Shown here: piece by piece, positions 43,879 to 53,900 of the stretch
Numbering within the stretch: position 1 is the stretch's first letter
Layout: the number at the start of each line of letters is the position of its first letter
DNA from: Vombatus ursinus
Taxonomy: Eukaryota > Chordata > Mammalia > Diprotodontia > Vombatidae
Assembly: GCF_900497805.2 (NCBI RefSeq)
Contig: NW_020954576.1
Coordinates: forward strand, 76,454,551 to 76,518,550
Reading direction: 5' to 3'
Length of the DNA stretch: 64,000 nucleotides
Made by a program: the position numbers and the translations under genes
The notes under the pieces: model-generated
The model's database searches: none
The model's input: only the letters and a program-made list of their open reading frames with translations
Told to the model about the DNA's origin: nothing

Positions 43879-43911
<33 letters not shown>
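43879..43911 (+). repeat. Uninterrupted run of 33 G
   Basis: Pure poly(G) with ordinary sequence on both sides (CTCCTAAC before, TGCTCTGAATG after). Could form G-quadruplexes if real. Could also be an assembly or base-calling artefact, as no-signal cycles are called G on some two-colour instruments. Confidence 0.95.
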
Positions 43912-43912
<1 letters not shown>

Positions 43913-45084
43913 GCTCTGAATGATTATAATCATATTAATAACTTTTTTTTTTGGTCTGATATAAACTCCACAAAATAACAGCAAGAAACCACAGGGACCT
44001 GAGGGCTGTTCTATTTCCCCTTCACAATCTATTTGCTATAACAAGGTGTGGCTGATTTAATTTCCAGAGGAGAGGGGCCTGGGTGGAGAGGATAGTGGCG
44101 AATCTAGATATCACACCTTAAACAACTCCCTGAAAGGAGCTAAGCCGAGAGGCCTGGGAAGGATTTAGTTTTGCTTCCGAGAAGGAAGGTGAAAGTAGAA
44201 AGGATTCCATAGCTCCATCCAACCACCAGTGTTAGCAATAACAACAAAAACAATCTGCTTGCCTCATGGGGCTGTTTGGAGGACCACGTTGGGCAGTGTT
44301 AACAATGGACTTCATTAATTGTAAGCAGGATCCAAAAACCAGTTTGTTTTCTGTAGAACCTAACATAGCACCTGATGCACATGCAAGGATACTCAGGCTG
44401 AAGTCTCCCGGGAAGAAGGAAAAAAAGTGAGTCATTTTTCTTGCTTTCTCAAGTCTACTTTGAAAATTGCTCATCCCTTCTCCCCACCCCCTGTCGTTCA
44501 CCGTCATCCCCACTCCTCTTACTAGGCTAGAGGAACTGATTTATCTTCAAAGGGAGTTACGTAGAGGGGGAGCAAAACAATTAGAATAGCTGATCCTTTA
44601 AAAAAAATTAATTCCAATTCTCTCTCAGAAGGTCATGCTTCTTTACTCTGCCACAGGGAAATCCCAATTCATGCAAAAATAATTCAGTTTTCATTACTCC
44701 ATCATCCAGTAGGTGTCCGTGGCAATTTTTCATATTGCTTCTCTCTCTTCCTTTCCTGCCCCCCAACATAAAGGAATATCAGTATATGTATCTTAATAAT
44801 ACATTCCTTTTGGTCTTAATGAAACATCACTTTAGTAAATGCATCCCACTGTGATAGGACACAGTTCTGGGGCCATGCTGATGGTCTTGTGGTATGCTAC
44901 TAACCAGCACTCCTCAAAGAGCTCTAATTTGGGAAGCAATTTACCATATAATTGCTACCGGTTACCTTAGAAATCAGAGATTATTTGGCACTAAGGAAAC
45001 ACATTTAACGGAATCAAAAGCACTCCTTTGGGATACATCACAGATAGTTTCCCCAAGAGTAAAAGGCCTTTGTATCTGAAGTAC
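43912..45084. other. Repeat-poor intergenic sequence
   Basis: No interspersed repeat recognised in 1.17 kb. The part at 44590-45060 (AAATTAATTCCAATTC, then ATGCAAAAATAATTCAG) has the AT-rich, motif-dense look of conserved non-coding DNA. No exon is supported. Confidence 0.4.
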
Positions 45085-45290
45085 AATTATCAAGCACCCA
45101 ATAAGTTTTAAGCACCTACTTTGTGCCATGTACAATGAATAATGTTAAAGTTCTGGGGAGACAAAAACAAAAAAACCCAAACAATTCCTGCTCTCAAAGT
45201 ACTTCCATTTTCTCCAGAGAAACAATAGGAACAAAATGAGTGAATATAAAACATATAAAAATAAATACAGAGTACTTTGTCACCTGGTGT
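45085..45290 (-). repeat. L2 LINE 3' end, antisense
   Basis: TAAGTTTTAAGCACCTACTT, then GTGCCATGTACAATGAATAA, then CTGCTCTCAAAGTACTTCCA. Confidence 0.75.
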
Positions 45291-45415
45291 GTGGGGGAGG
45301 GGTTGAAATCAACAATCAGTATGCTTTTATTTAGTATCTTTATTATTTATTATTATAAATATATTTATTTATATCTCCAGTATTTTTGCCAAGAAAGCCT
45401 CAAATAATAACACTT

Positions 45416-45665
45416 TGTTGTTCAGTCATTTTAAAGTCACGTGTGACTCTTTTTGACTCCCTTTGAAGGTTTTCCTGGCAGAGAAAATAGAGTGGTCTGC
45501 CATTTTCTTCTCTAGCTCATTTTACAGATGAGGAAACTGAGACAAACAGGGTTAAGTGACTTGCACAGGGTCACACAGCTGCTAAGTGTCTGAGGCCAGA
45601 TTTGAACTCAGGAAGAAGAGTCTTCCGGACTCCAGCCCTGGCACTCTACCCATTGTGCCGCCTAA
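45416..45665 (-). mobile_element. MAR1-type SINE, antisense
   Basis: TTGTTCAGTCATTTTAAAGT, then GATGAGGAAACTGAGACAAA, then GGGTCACACAGCTGCTAAGT, then CTCTACCCATTGTGCCGCCT. Confidence 0.9.
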
Positions 45666-45747
45666 CAGTCAGTCTATTATGATAGTTCAGGCTATATAGA
45701 TTAGGAGAGTCAAGGTGTCGAAGGCCTGAACTAGAATGATGTCCTCC

Positions 45748-46025
45748 TCAGCTCTGTCTTCTGGACTTCCTGGCTTCTCACCTAAATCCCACTTTCTACA
45801 AGAAGGCTTTCTCAGTTCCCCATAATGCTAGTGCCTTTTCTCTCTTGATACCTCTAAGGTAACCTGTATGTATCTTGTTGCACATAATTGTTTTCAGTAA
45901 TTGTCTTCTCCCTTAGACTGGGAGGTCCTTGAGAGCAGGGATTGTCTTTTGCCTTTCTCTGAATCCCCACTGCTTAGCTCACTGCTGGGTGCATAGTAGG
46001 GCTTAATAAATGCTTGTTGATGATG
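45748..46025 (+). repeat. L2 LINE 3' end
   Basis: CTTCTCACCTAAATCCCACT, then GACTGGGAGGTCCTTGAGAG, then GCTTAATAAATGCTTGTTGA; includes the end of ORF2. Confidence 0.85.
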
Positions 46026-46414
46026 TGAGCAGAGAAGAGGATGAAGGAGAGAAGTATTATGGTGGTAGAATCAACCAGACTTGGTATTGTGTGGATATGT
46101 GGTGTGTAGGAGAGAGATGAATTAAGGGTAACCTGAAGGCTATACACCTGCTTAACTGGAAATCAAGAAAGGTCTCCTGGATGAGGTAGAAATTAAGGAT
46201 TCTAAGAGGTGGAGGTAGGGGTGGAGGTCCATTGTTCCCCCCACCTTCCCAAATCAGGATTTCTTTTGCTGGTGGGAGTGAGTTATGACAATGATGGGAC
46301 ATCTCCCCCCTTCCTCTCTTTCCTCCATCCCCCCAGCTTTCCTGAGTAGAGGTAGGAAGTAAAGGGGAGTAGGTTAGGGCAGGGAAGCTAAGCGGGCCTG
46401 GATGCCCACTTCTA
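46026..46414. other. Unassigned sequence, possibly antisense L2 interior
   Basis: Faint antisense L2-like wording near 46060-46220; otherwise unassigned. Confidence 0.3.
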
Positions 46415-46505
46415 GCATATGTTATAAAGGGGATTCCTAATGAGGTATGTATTGGACCAGATGGCTTCTGGAGTCCTTTCCAACCCTGGGAATTTATTCT
46501 TCTGA
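46415..46505 (+). repeat. L3/CR1-type LINE 3' terminus
   Basis: TATTGGACCAGATGGCTTCT, then GGAGTCCTTTCCAACCCTGG. Confidence 0.6.
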
Positions 46506-46509
46506 ATCA

Positions 46510-47230
46510 GCAGGCTGAAGGTAAGGGAGTCTTAGAGTAGAATTTTTCTCCTTGAAAAACTACCATCCTATCCCCGCCTTTAAGAGGCTCAACCCTGCAA
46601 TTTTTAGCCTTACACTCTAACCAGCTAAGCAGTCCATCCAGGTAGATCTGCTCCTGGGAGTTTGGTTTTATTGTTGACCAAAGGCAGGAATAAGGAGCTT
46701 AACTTCCTGGAAGTACCCATTCTTTGGGGTGTTCTGGAAATGGGATAGAGACGGAGCTAGTGAGAAATAGGAGAAAAAACCCACATCTTCCACCCCTCCC
46801 TTCCCTGCTGCAAAACCGAATGTGGTATATGGTAATAAGTGGCTCAAATTCTAACCTGGCCCCCAAGAAACTCAGACAGCAGAGGAAGTGGGTGTTAGCA
46901 GTTCTGGGGAGCTCTCCCATGGGCTTTATGGGGTAGCTTCAGCCAAATCGAGCTCCTGGTGTCCTCACTCCTCATTGGGAATATACACAGCCCCTTCTGT
47001 TTTCTTTGTTTCTGGAAATGCCACATCTACCCAGTTTATATCCTTCTCCTTGGCTTCAGCGTAAAGAGAAGGCCCCCCCTGAGATTCAGGATCTCATATA
47101 GTCTTCTGCACTTTTGGGTATATGTCACAGAGAACTGCAGTGATGAAAAGAGCTACCTGGTGATACTGTTATTAACCTCTGGGGATGAAGAATTCGCTAT
47201 TTCTATGGAAATAGAAATTGGTCACTGCTA
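46510..47230. other. Unassigned intergenic sequence
   Basis: No interspersed repeat recognised in 720 bp. Short frames on both strands (46699-47231) have no family features. Confidence 0.4.
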
Positions 47231-47254
47231 GAAGGAAGAAACAGAGCAGCTGTG

Positions 47255-47520
47255 ATGGGACTGCAGAGTAGGATGTTAGACTAGCTATGGACCCGGGTTC
47301 AAATCCTGGTTTTAACATTTAATAGCTGTGTAAACTGGTTGGCAAGCAACATTAGGGGAGAGATTGTGGGTACAGTAGAAAGAGGGTTGAATTTGGAGCC
47401 AGAGATCATTGATTCAAATACTACTCTGCCACTTTCTCCACCTGTGTAACCTGTTGGGATCTCAGTTTCCTCAACTGTATAATGAGGTCCACTCAAATTC
47501 TTAATCTCGTACTCTGTGAC
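47255..47520 (+). repeat. Two overlapping MIR-type SINEs
   Basis: First copy: GACCCGGGTTCAAATCCTGG, then TTTAATAGCTGTGTAAACTG. A second begins near 47365 (GGGTACAGTAGAAAGAGGGT) and ends near 47510 with GATCTCAGTTTCCTCAACTG. One appears to have landed in the other. Confidence 0.6.
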
Positions 47521-47734
47521 CTCTCTTTCCTTATCTGTAAAATCAAGATTAAAAATGCTTATGTTGCTTGGGAGGAAATCGCTAGGTAAACTTTTAAGGG
47601 CTATTAAAATAGGAGTCCTTGTTACTTAATAACAAAAAAAAGTATTCCTTGAATGTTTATTGTTGGTAAGGGGAAGTCCTCCTGAAAGAAAGAAGCCCAA
47701 TTTAAGCCAAAATGTGGCTGTTGTATGCTTATTC

Positions 47735-47812
47735 TAGTTGTGCGTGTGCATGTGCATGTATGTGTATGCATGTGCATGTGTGTATGCATGTGCATGTGTG
47801 CATGCGCCCACT
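47735..47812. repeat. (GCATGTGTAT)n alternating microsatellite
   Basis: TGTGCATGTGCATGTATGTG and related words; alternating purine-pyrimidine. Confidence 0.92.
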
Positions 47813-47907
47813 TTTTAGGGTGACATCCTTTTTCTCTAGCTGAGTCATGGAATTTTATAAGTAGCCCACAGATGATGGGACTAATAATAACAATAATAAT
47901 AACATTT

Positions 47908-48163
47908 TGTTCAGTTATTCTTAGTCGTGTCCAACTCTTCATGACCCCATTTGGGGTTTTCTTGGCAAAGATACTGGAGTGGTTTACCATTTCCTTCTCT
48001 AGCTCATTTTACACATGAGGAAACTGAGGTAAATAGGGTTAAATGACTTGCCCAGGGTCAGTCACACAGCTAGTAAGTGTCTGAGGCCAGATTTGAACTC
48101 AGGAAGATGAGTCTTCTGGACTCCAGGCTTAGGTCTCTATCCACTGTGGCACCTTGCCACCCA
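47908..48163 (-). mobile_element. MAR1-type SINE, antisense
   Basis: GTTCAGTTATTCTTAGTCGT, then GGCAAAGATACTGGAGTGGT, then CACACAGCTAGTAAGTGTCT, then CTATCCACTGTGGCACCTTG. Confidence 0.92.
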
Positions 48164-48479
48164 AAGAAACAATAGCATTGACATAGTCAAAAATCCAACA
48201 GGCAGAAATCAATATTAAAGTAACAAAAAGAGTACCAACCACATTCTTGAATTAATACAGTGTCTATACATTTTCCCCTCTCCCAGGGTAGGTTGGGACA
48301 TAAGCTCCTCCAAACTTATGACTCTGGTAGTGAAAGCACTGGTTCAGTCCCTCCTTACAGCTAAAGGACGCTCCCGCATGTGAAGCCTTCAGTGAAGAAC
48401 GAAGGCTGTTTCCAGGTTTCACTGCTTGCTCTGCTCCAAACTGTTTTTTCAAACTGATTTCATATTACCCTTTCTCTTG
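48164..48479. other. Unassigned intergenic sequence
   Basis: No recognised feature. Confidence 0.4.
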
Positions 48480-48690
48480 CACTCTTCATTCCAGCCAGAG
48501 CAGCCTACCTGCTGATCGCCGTACTTGACATTCCGTTCCATCTCACTTCTACACAACTCCGGAGTCACTTTCTGCATGAGTTTTTCTAATTGCTCTAACT
48601 GTTCTTGTTCTCTCCCCCATCTCAAAATTACTTTGCCTTTATTCTGTATGTATGTTGCATAGGCTATGAGCTACTCATTTGTAATAAAAG
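48480..48690 (+). repeat. L2 LINE 3' part
   Basis: CACTTCTACACAACTCCGGA, then ACTTTGCCTTTATTCTGTAT. Confidence 0.5.
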
Positions 48691-49096
48691 TGTGATCAAG
48701 TTGAATTATTGAGGAATGAATGTGTTTATCAGATTAGTTCCACTCACTCAGCAAGACCTGAGGGGAGTGAGATGGAAGCTGATTAAGCTTTAGCAAAAGG
48801 ATCAGGATGAAAAACCTCTTTTGAGATTAAGAATCAAGGCAAGGCCTAGGTGGAGGAGCTAGGGCCTGAATGAGGCCCCATGGATTTCTGGGAAGAGAAG
48901 GCTTTAAGGGATCAGCACGGAAAGGGAAAAACACAAGTTTAAGGTGAGATAGAGAAGCATAGGAGATGACCTTCATGGTCCTTTCCTGTTTTAGCCATCC
49001 AAGAATCGCTATAATGCATCAGCAGAGGCTTCGAAGCAATTGGGGATCAAAACTAATGTTAGAAACCTACTGGGAAGAGTCTGATCCAATTGTCCT
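48691..49096. other. Unassigned intergenic sequence
   Basis: No recognised feature. Confidence 0.4.
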
Positions 49097-49337
49097 TGTT
49101 ATTTAGTCATTTTCAGTCCTGTTCAATTCTTTGTGACTCCTCTTGGGCTGTTCTTGGCAAAGATACTGGAGTGGTTTGCCATTTCCTTTTCTAGTTCATT
49201 TCACAGATGAAGAAATTGAGGCAAACGAGGTTAAGTGACTTGCCCAGGGTCACACAGCTAGTACGTATCTAAGGGAAGATTTGAATTCAGGTTTTCCTGA
49301 CTCCAGGCCCAAGCACTCTATCCACTATACCACCTTC
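49097..49337 (-). mobile_element. MAR1-type SINE, antisense
   Basis: TTATTTAGTCATTTTCAGTC, then GGCAAAGATACTGGAGTGGT, then CAGGGTCACACAGCTAGTAC, then CACTCTATCCACTATACCAC. Confidence 0.92.
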
Positions 49338-49477
49338 CTCCAATTCCCGTCCTGAGTAATCACACCTATTGAATTATTTTGAGTCATATTGAGAATTATT
49401 TTTCTGGTGGAAGAGTAGGGGTTGAGGTGGATAGTAGAAGGAAGTGATAGAGGGGCTCTTTCTTTTTTTTTTTTTTT

Positions 49478-49888
49478 CAGCCAAAGACAAGGTTTATTAG
49501 AACTAGATTATAAGAACCTGAGCCCATGGCTAGATTATAAGAATCTCAGCAGTGGCTAGCTTCTAAGAATCTAAGCATCTTAATGGAGACAAGATGGACC
49601 TTATATACAGAAAGCCTGTGGGAGGGACCTAGGAGTGGCCAGTAAACTGGGGTGAACAGAACTCCTGGGACCTGGACCTCATGGCCAAGAGAGAATGGAG
49701 CCTAGCTAGGATTAAGGGTGGGAAATGACCAAGGGCCATAGGGAGGTAAGATAATGGAAGAGAGATTGGGTGCAGCCACAATGAAAGGCCAGTTGATGGG
49801 ATTATAGCCTCAGGTGAAAGCCAGAGATTTGGCCATGTGGGAAAGTCCAGGGTTTTTCCTTTCTGGGGCCCAGATCCCAACCCCATCA
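49478..49888 (-). repeat. 3' U3-R part of the ERV copy
   Basis: On the minus strand U3 starts TGATGGGG at 49888, has TATATAA (49601-49607), predicted cap near 49576, and AATAAA (49493-49498) about 15 bases before the poly(A). It lacks U5, as expected for the 3' end of an RNA. Homologous to the solo LTR at 56089-56661. Confidence 0.85.
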
Positions 49889-49900
49889 TTCCCCCCTCAA
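49889..49900 (-). other. ERV polypurine tract
   Basis: Minus strand TTGAGGGGGGAA lies directly before the U3 start TGATGGGG, the standard place for plus-strand priming. Confidence 0.75.
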
Positions 49901-51374
49901 ACAAATGGGACCCAAATTCTTTTGATGTAAGGGGTGAAAGTCTTAACTTCTGAAACTGCTTCCTGCTGGCAAGGGGCGTAGAGCTGTCCCTGCCTTGAGG
50001 GGGCCCCAAAAAGAAGGTTGACTGGAACCAAGCTCAGGCTGCATCCAGGGAACAATGTGAGATATTGATTGGTACTCGCTGTTTGCTACCAACTGTAGGT
50101 GGGCTGTAGTCTGGAAGACACAAATCTGACAGAAAAGACTGCAGGGCCCAGATACAAAGCAAGGACCAGATTTAGGGCCCAAATGAGAGAATAAAACATC
50201 TTTAGCTCTATTTGGATTCACATAATTCAACCATGCAGTATCAAATCCACCTCATAGCCAGACTCAGGAATAGCCAGGTGGTTAACATTCTCTTTCAAAG
50301 GAACATAATGGGGAAACTGAGCCAGGAGAATCCCATTTTAGACTGAGGCTAAAATTGTCCTCTCAGCTTTTCCCAATGCTGACTTCCTACCAGTATCACC
50401 TTGTCTGAGTAGCTTGTGGCATTTCTCTCAGATGGTAGGTTATTGATTATCAGTGGATTATGACCCGTCAGACAACTCAAAATAAAATCCTGTGAGCTTT
50501 TACATCAAACAGCAAGTTTTACTAATCACAGTTTAGGAAAAACTTTTCCAGGATTTACATCTCAAACTTAAATTTATCCTAATGTAAAAAGCCAATCATT
50601 AGAGATTTCTATACATTTGCAAATTCTCAGCAAGCCATACATAACCCAAACAAGCTTTTTGCCTAGTTTACACATTAAAATAACCAACAATAACTAAATT
50701 ACTTTAGCGGTAACCAAATTTAGAAAAGTTGCTTGACATGACTGATACAGAAAGTTCACCAATTTGAAACTTGAAACAAACCCATTACCAATCAGGTGAC
50801 TTCAGTTTTGTTAAATGCACTTCCAAATTACTTTACACAGAGAATCAACATCTCATCGTTAACAGTTAAAACTACAAATTTAAAAGAGCATGCTCACCCA
50901 AGTTCAGAGGCCAGCTTCTTTACCTTGAGCAGGATGTGCTGATCAATCACAAAATCTCCAGAATCTGCCAAGATATTTTTAGCTATTCTAATTTTCCCTG
51001 TAACTTCCATGAAGGAGGATTCAGAGGTGCAGAGGCAAGGGAGTAAGTAAGGCTCAGGGAACCAAAAAGCAACTACAGTTTTCCCAATTCCCCAGCGCTG
51101 AGGGAATTCATACACTTCTGGATAGGGCATCCATCCTCGTCCTCTATGCTGCAGAAGGTGTACCCAGGTCCATGGCCTTGAATTGACCCAGTGGACCAAG
51201 AGCCTGAGAGCATCAGGCTTAGGGCTAGACAGACTCGTAACTGTCTGTCAGAAAAGCTCCTCCAAGCCTTGGTACTTGGAGAGAGACCCCAACTGCAGAG
51301 CAAGAAAGTAGGGGAGGGAGGAGGCTTACATACCTTCCAGTCTTGGATGGAGAAGAACTTGGCGTTAGGCAGTT
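49901..51374 (-). other. ERV internal remnant, coding content not recognised
   Basis: About 1.5 kb between polypurine tract and primer site. I could not assign gag, pol or env motifs. A splice-donor-like GGTATGT lies in the leader near 51330 and is still present, so this RNA was probably not spliced there. Open frames on both strands are short. It is a heavily reduced fossil. Confidence 0.55.
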
Positions 51375-51392
51375 TCCCTGTATGGGCCACCA
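51375..51392 (-). other. ERV primer binding site, tRNA-Ile type
   Basis: Minus strand TGGTGGCCCATACAGGGA. The complement of the 3' end of mammalian tRNA-Ile(AAT), as I recall it, is TGGTGGCCCGTACGGGGA. The two differences are both G-to-A at CpG, the commonest decay in methylated DNA. Confidence 0.7.
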
Positions 51393-51395
51393 AAA

Positions 51396-51585
51396 TGATG
51401 AGGCTTATGGGTTCAGGGGTGCTGGGACCCCAATATTACAACACGCGGGTCCTGCCCGAAAGAAATAGACCCAAGCGTTCTTTCAGTCAAAGATGAGGTT
51501 TATTAGAACTAGATTTTAAGAATCTGAGCCCATGGCTAGATTATAAGAATCTCAGCAGTGGCTTGATTTTTAAAGAATCTAAGCC
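51396..51585 (-). repeat. 5' R-U5 part of the ERV copy
   Basis: R (about 51484-51585) repeats 49478-49577; U5 continues to about 51396-51399 with TGCTGGGACCCC near 51420. It lacks U3, as expected for the 5' end of an RNA copy. Confidence 0.8.
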
Positions 51586-51602
51586 GGGGCTCTTACTTTC
51601 AA

Positions 51603-51872
51603 AGGTAGATAGATGATATAGTGGATGGAGCACTGGGCCCAGAGTCAGAAAGACCTGAGTTCAAATGCAGCCTTAGACACATACTAGTGGTGTGATCCCG
51701 GTCAAGCCACTTCACCTCTGTCTGTCTCAGTGTCTTCAGCTGTAAATGCTATAAAAAACAGCACCTGCCTCCCGGGCTGTTGTGAGGATCAAATTAGGTA
51801 ATATTTGTAAAGTGCTTAGTGCAGTGCCTGGCACATTGTGAGTGCTTAATTGAAGCTTATTGCCTTCCCTCT
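51603..51872 (+). repeat. MIR-type SINE, near full length
   Basis: GATATAGTGGATGGAGCACT, then GAAAGACCTGAGTTCAAATG, then GTTGTGAGGATCAAATTAGG, then GCAGTGCCTGGCACATTGTG. It begins at the right flank of the ERV copy. Confidence 0.85.
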
Positions 51873-52109
51873 TCCCCTTCTGTATCTGTTATAAGCCAAG
51901 AAAAAGAAGTCTGATGGGATCATACCCTCTCTGCCCTATGTTCTGAGTACCCAGAGCTTCTTCAATTCCATCCAGAGACACCTAAAAGAATTGCAGGCTA
52001 TTAGATCTGGAACAAATCCCATTTACTGATTTTCCTTGGCAATCATAAAGGCCTGTATGAGGGAAATCTCTTGTTAGCAGTACATGCATAGCACTGGGCC
52101 AGGTAGACA

Positions 52110-52305
52110 TTGTGGGAAGTGCTCCATAGTATAGTGAATTTGGGGTCAGGTTCCAATCACACCTCAGTCACTTCCTATCTATGGGAGTACTTAACTTCCT
52201 TAGGTCTCACTTTCATTATCTGTAAAATGAGAGGGTTGGACTACATGGGCCTACTAAGGTCCATTCTATTTCTAGACCTCTAACCCTATGATCTTATGAT
52301 TTGTT
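52110..52305 (+). repeat. MIR/THER1-type SINE
   Basis: GTAAAATGAGAGGGTTGGAC, then TCTATTTCTAGACCTCTAAC; head is decayed. Confidence 0.6.
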
Positions 52306-52309
52306 ATCT

Positions 52310-52973
52310 CATTGGAGGGGGTCCCTCCAATAAACAGATCACACTGCTCCATGCCTCATCATCCTTAGTGATTCTAGGTCATTTGTTCCCATAAATCCTA
52401 CACAGGGGCTTGGCTCTATCCAACAAAGGGAGGACCTTCCTATAGGTCTCTTGATGCTATGTGAGTACCAGAATGGAGGGAGATGGGCAAAGGTGGTAAA
52501 GCAGGAGGAAATGGTACAGCTCAGATATCCCCCGCAATTATTGCAACAAAGACCTAGAAGGAGTGGACAAACCAAGTAGTGACTGGGAAATCCAAAGAGA
52601 AGATGGTCATATTTCTAGCCCAGGTCAGCATAGACTGATCTGGGACTGAAAAGCTTTGTACTCAGGCAAGAAGTAATCCCAGGTCCAGTAGGAATCCAAC
52701 TTGATGAAGTAAAGGGAATAAGAACAGCAGCCACCTGGTAGATTTGTGGCTGATACCCTGAGCTGGGTCACAGATCCAATATGAATTGAAGAAGGGACCT
52801 GCACCCTCAGTATAGGTGAAAGAGCAGCTGTGTATACTGGGCAAGTAGTCAGAAAAGAAGTAAACAGCAGCTATGTGGTGTGGGCCTTGGAAAAGGGCTG
52901 CAAATCCAGGCCTCAGGGTAACAAGGGGAGGGAGCTCAAAGCAAGGAGAAGCCTGTAGTTATATGATCTAGAT
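52310..52973. other. Unassigned; possibly L1/HAL1 5' region
   Basis: No family firmly recognised. It precedes an L1-like segment on the same strand and could be its 5' UTR; short minus-strand frames (52339-52844) are not supported as genes. Confidence 0.3.
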
Positions 52974-53123
52974 CAGGCCTGTACAACCTGCAGCCTGGGC
53001 CACTTATAGCTCAGAGGCACGCCAAAGGATTTCATTTTGCCATAAAAAATGTAGGTAATGGTTTCCTCTATATTTTTCGCAGGCCACCGAAAATTCTTTG
53101 GTGGGCCGCAAGTTGTGCATCTG
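52974..53123. mobile_element. hAT-type non-autonomous DNA transposon (150 bp)
   Basis: Ends CAGGCCTGTACAACCTGCAG and (reverse complement of right end) CAGATGCACAACTTGCGG are imperfect inverted repeats. Flanking 8-bp direct repeats ATCTAGAT and ACCTAGAT (52966-52973, 53124-53131) differ by one transition. No coding capacity. Confidence 0.82.
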
Positions 53124-53275
53124 ACCTAGATGAAAACTGGGGTCAGGATCTTGCAAAGATCAAATCAAAATGGCAGCATTCAGAAAATACCCTAGAACAG
53201 ATAGCTTTAGACACACTGGAGAAGTGTTCCTAGGTCTGAACTGCCCTTGAGACCTTTGAAGAACATAGCATTTGG

Positions 53276-53420
53276 GGGCAGCTAGGTGGCGCAGTGGATA
53301 CAGCATTGGCCCTGGAGTCAGGAGGACCTGAGTTCAAATCCAGCCTCAGACCAAACACTTGACACTACCTGTGTGACCCTGGGCAAGTCACTTAACCCCA
53401 ATTGCCTTTAAAAAAAAAAA
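53276..53420 (+). mobile_element. WSINE1-type SINE, complete, perfect target duplication
   Basis: GGGCAGCTAGGTGGCGCAGT, then GGAGTCAGGAGGACCTGAGT, then GTGACCCTGGGCAAGTCACT, ending AACCCCAATTGCC and an A run. Flanked by perfect 17-bp copies of AAGAACATAGCATTTGG (53259-53275, 53421-53437). The poly(A) tail and A-rich target fit L1 mobilisation; the perfect duplication implies a comparatively recent insertion. Confidence 0.96.
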
Positions 53421-53726
53421 AAGAACATAGCATTTGGTATCCTGAGAAAGCACCAGCAGTACCCCCAGAGAATACAAACCAGGACCTAACAAAGCCCACC
53501 CATTCCTCAGCCATAACACAAAGTACTTATTCAGGAAACTTGCAAACCTGCAAGAACAAGTAAAGAAAAAATAAAAAAAATCCCATCTTAAAGAGCTAGG
53601 AGGTAGGGATGCCCTAGACATAAATCAAGCAGAAAATGATTTCAAAATATCTGCAAGCAAGACCTCAAAGAAAAATACAGTTTGGAGACAAGGTCAACTA
53701 GAATTCCTGGAAGAAATGAAACGAGT

Positions 53727-53780
53727 GTTTTTATTTTATTTTATTTTATTTTATTTTATTTTATTTTATTTTATTTTATT
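53727..53780. repeat. (TTTTA)n microsatellite
   Basis: About ten TTTTA units. Confidence 0.97.
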
Positions 53781-53900
53781 CTTGAAGAGTTAAATATGAT
53801 ATTGTAAATGAAGTGAGAGTGTTAGAGGAAATAATTGGGGTAAAAAAGAAAGTAATTGAGTACCAGTGAAGGCTGTCCATCTGTTAGCACTTGTTCTTGT

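Larger units (their letters stand above)
49452..51599 (-). mobile_element. Retroviral fossil (ERV) copied from RNA, L1-style insertion, with target duplications
   Basis: Read on the minus strand the copy has the order R-U5-primer site-internal-polypurine tract-U3-R-poly(A). The poly(T) on the + strand (about 49463-49477) abuts R at 49478; the other end (51585) falls within a base or two of the predicted cap site, about 31 bases after TATATAA in the companion LTR. 14-bp target duplications GGGGCTCTTTCTTT (49452-49465) and GGGGCTCTTACTTT (51586-51599) flank it. This is what L1-driven retroposition of a polyadenylated viral RNA should leave, rather than integrase insertion. The internal part is only about 1.5 kb, so most viral genes are absent; it is broken and old. 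Class I (gamma-like) is inferred from the tRNA-Ile-type primer site and from the 4-bp duplication at the related solo LTR. Confidence 0.85.
53132..53900 (+). repeat. L1/HAL1 LINE 5' part, interrupted by a SINE
   Basis: ACCCCCAGAGAATACAAACC, then GGACCTAACAAAGCCCAC, then AGGGATGCCCTAGACATAAA, then TAGAATTCCTGGAAGAAATG: resembles the marsupial L1 5' UTR and start of ORF1. It is split by the SINE at 53276-53420 and by a (TTTTA)n tract. Confidence 0.55.

Noticed and set aside
50894-51496. 100-106-residue frames on both strands in the ERV region
   Set aside because: They fall in LTR, leader and internal remnant of a fossil element; no viral or host protein motif recognised.
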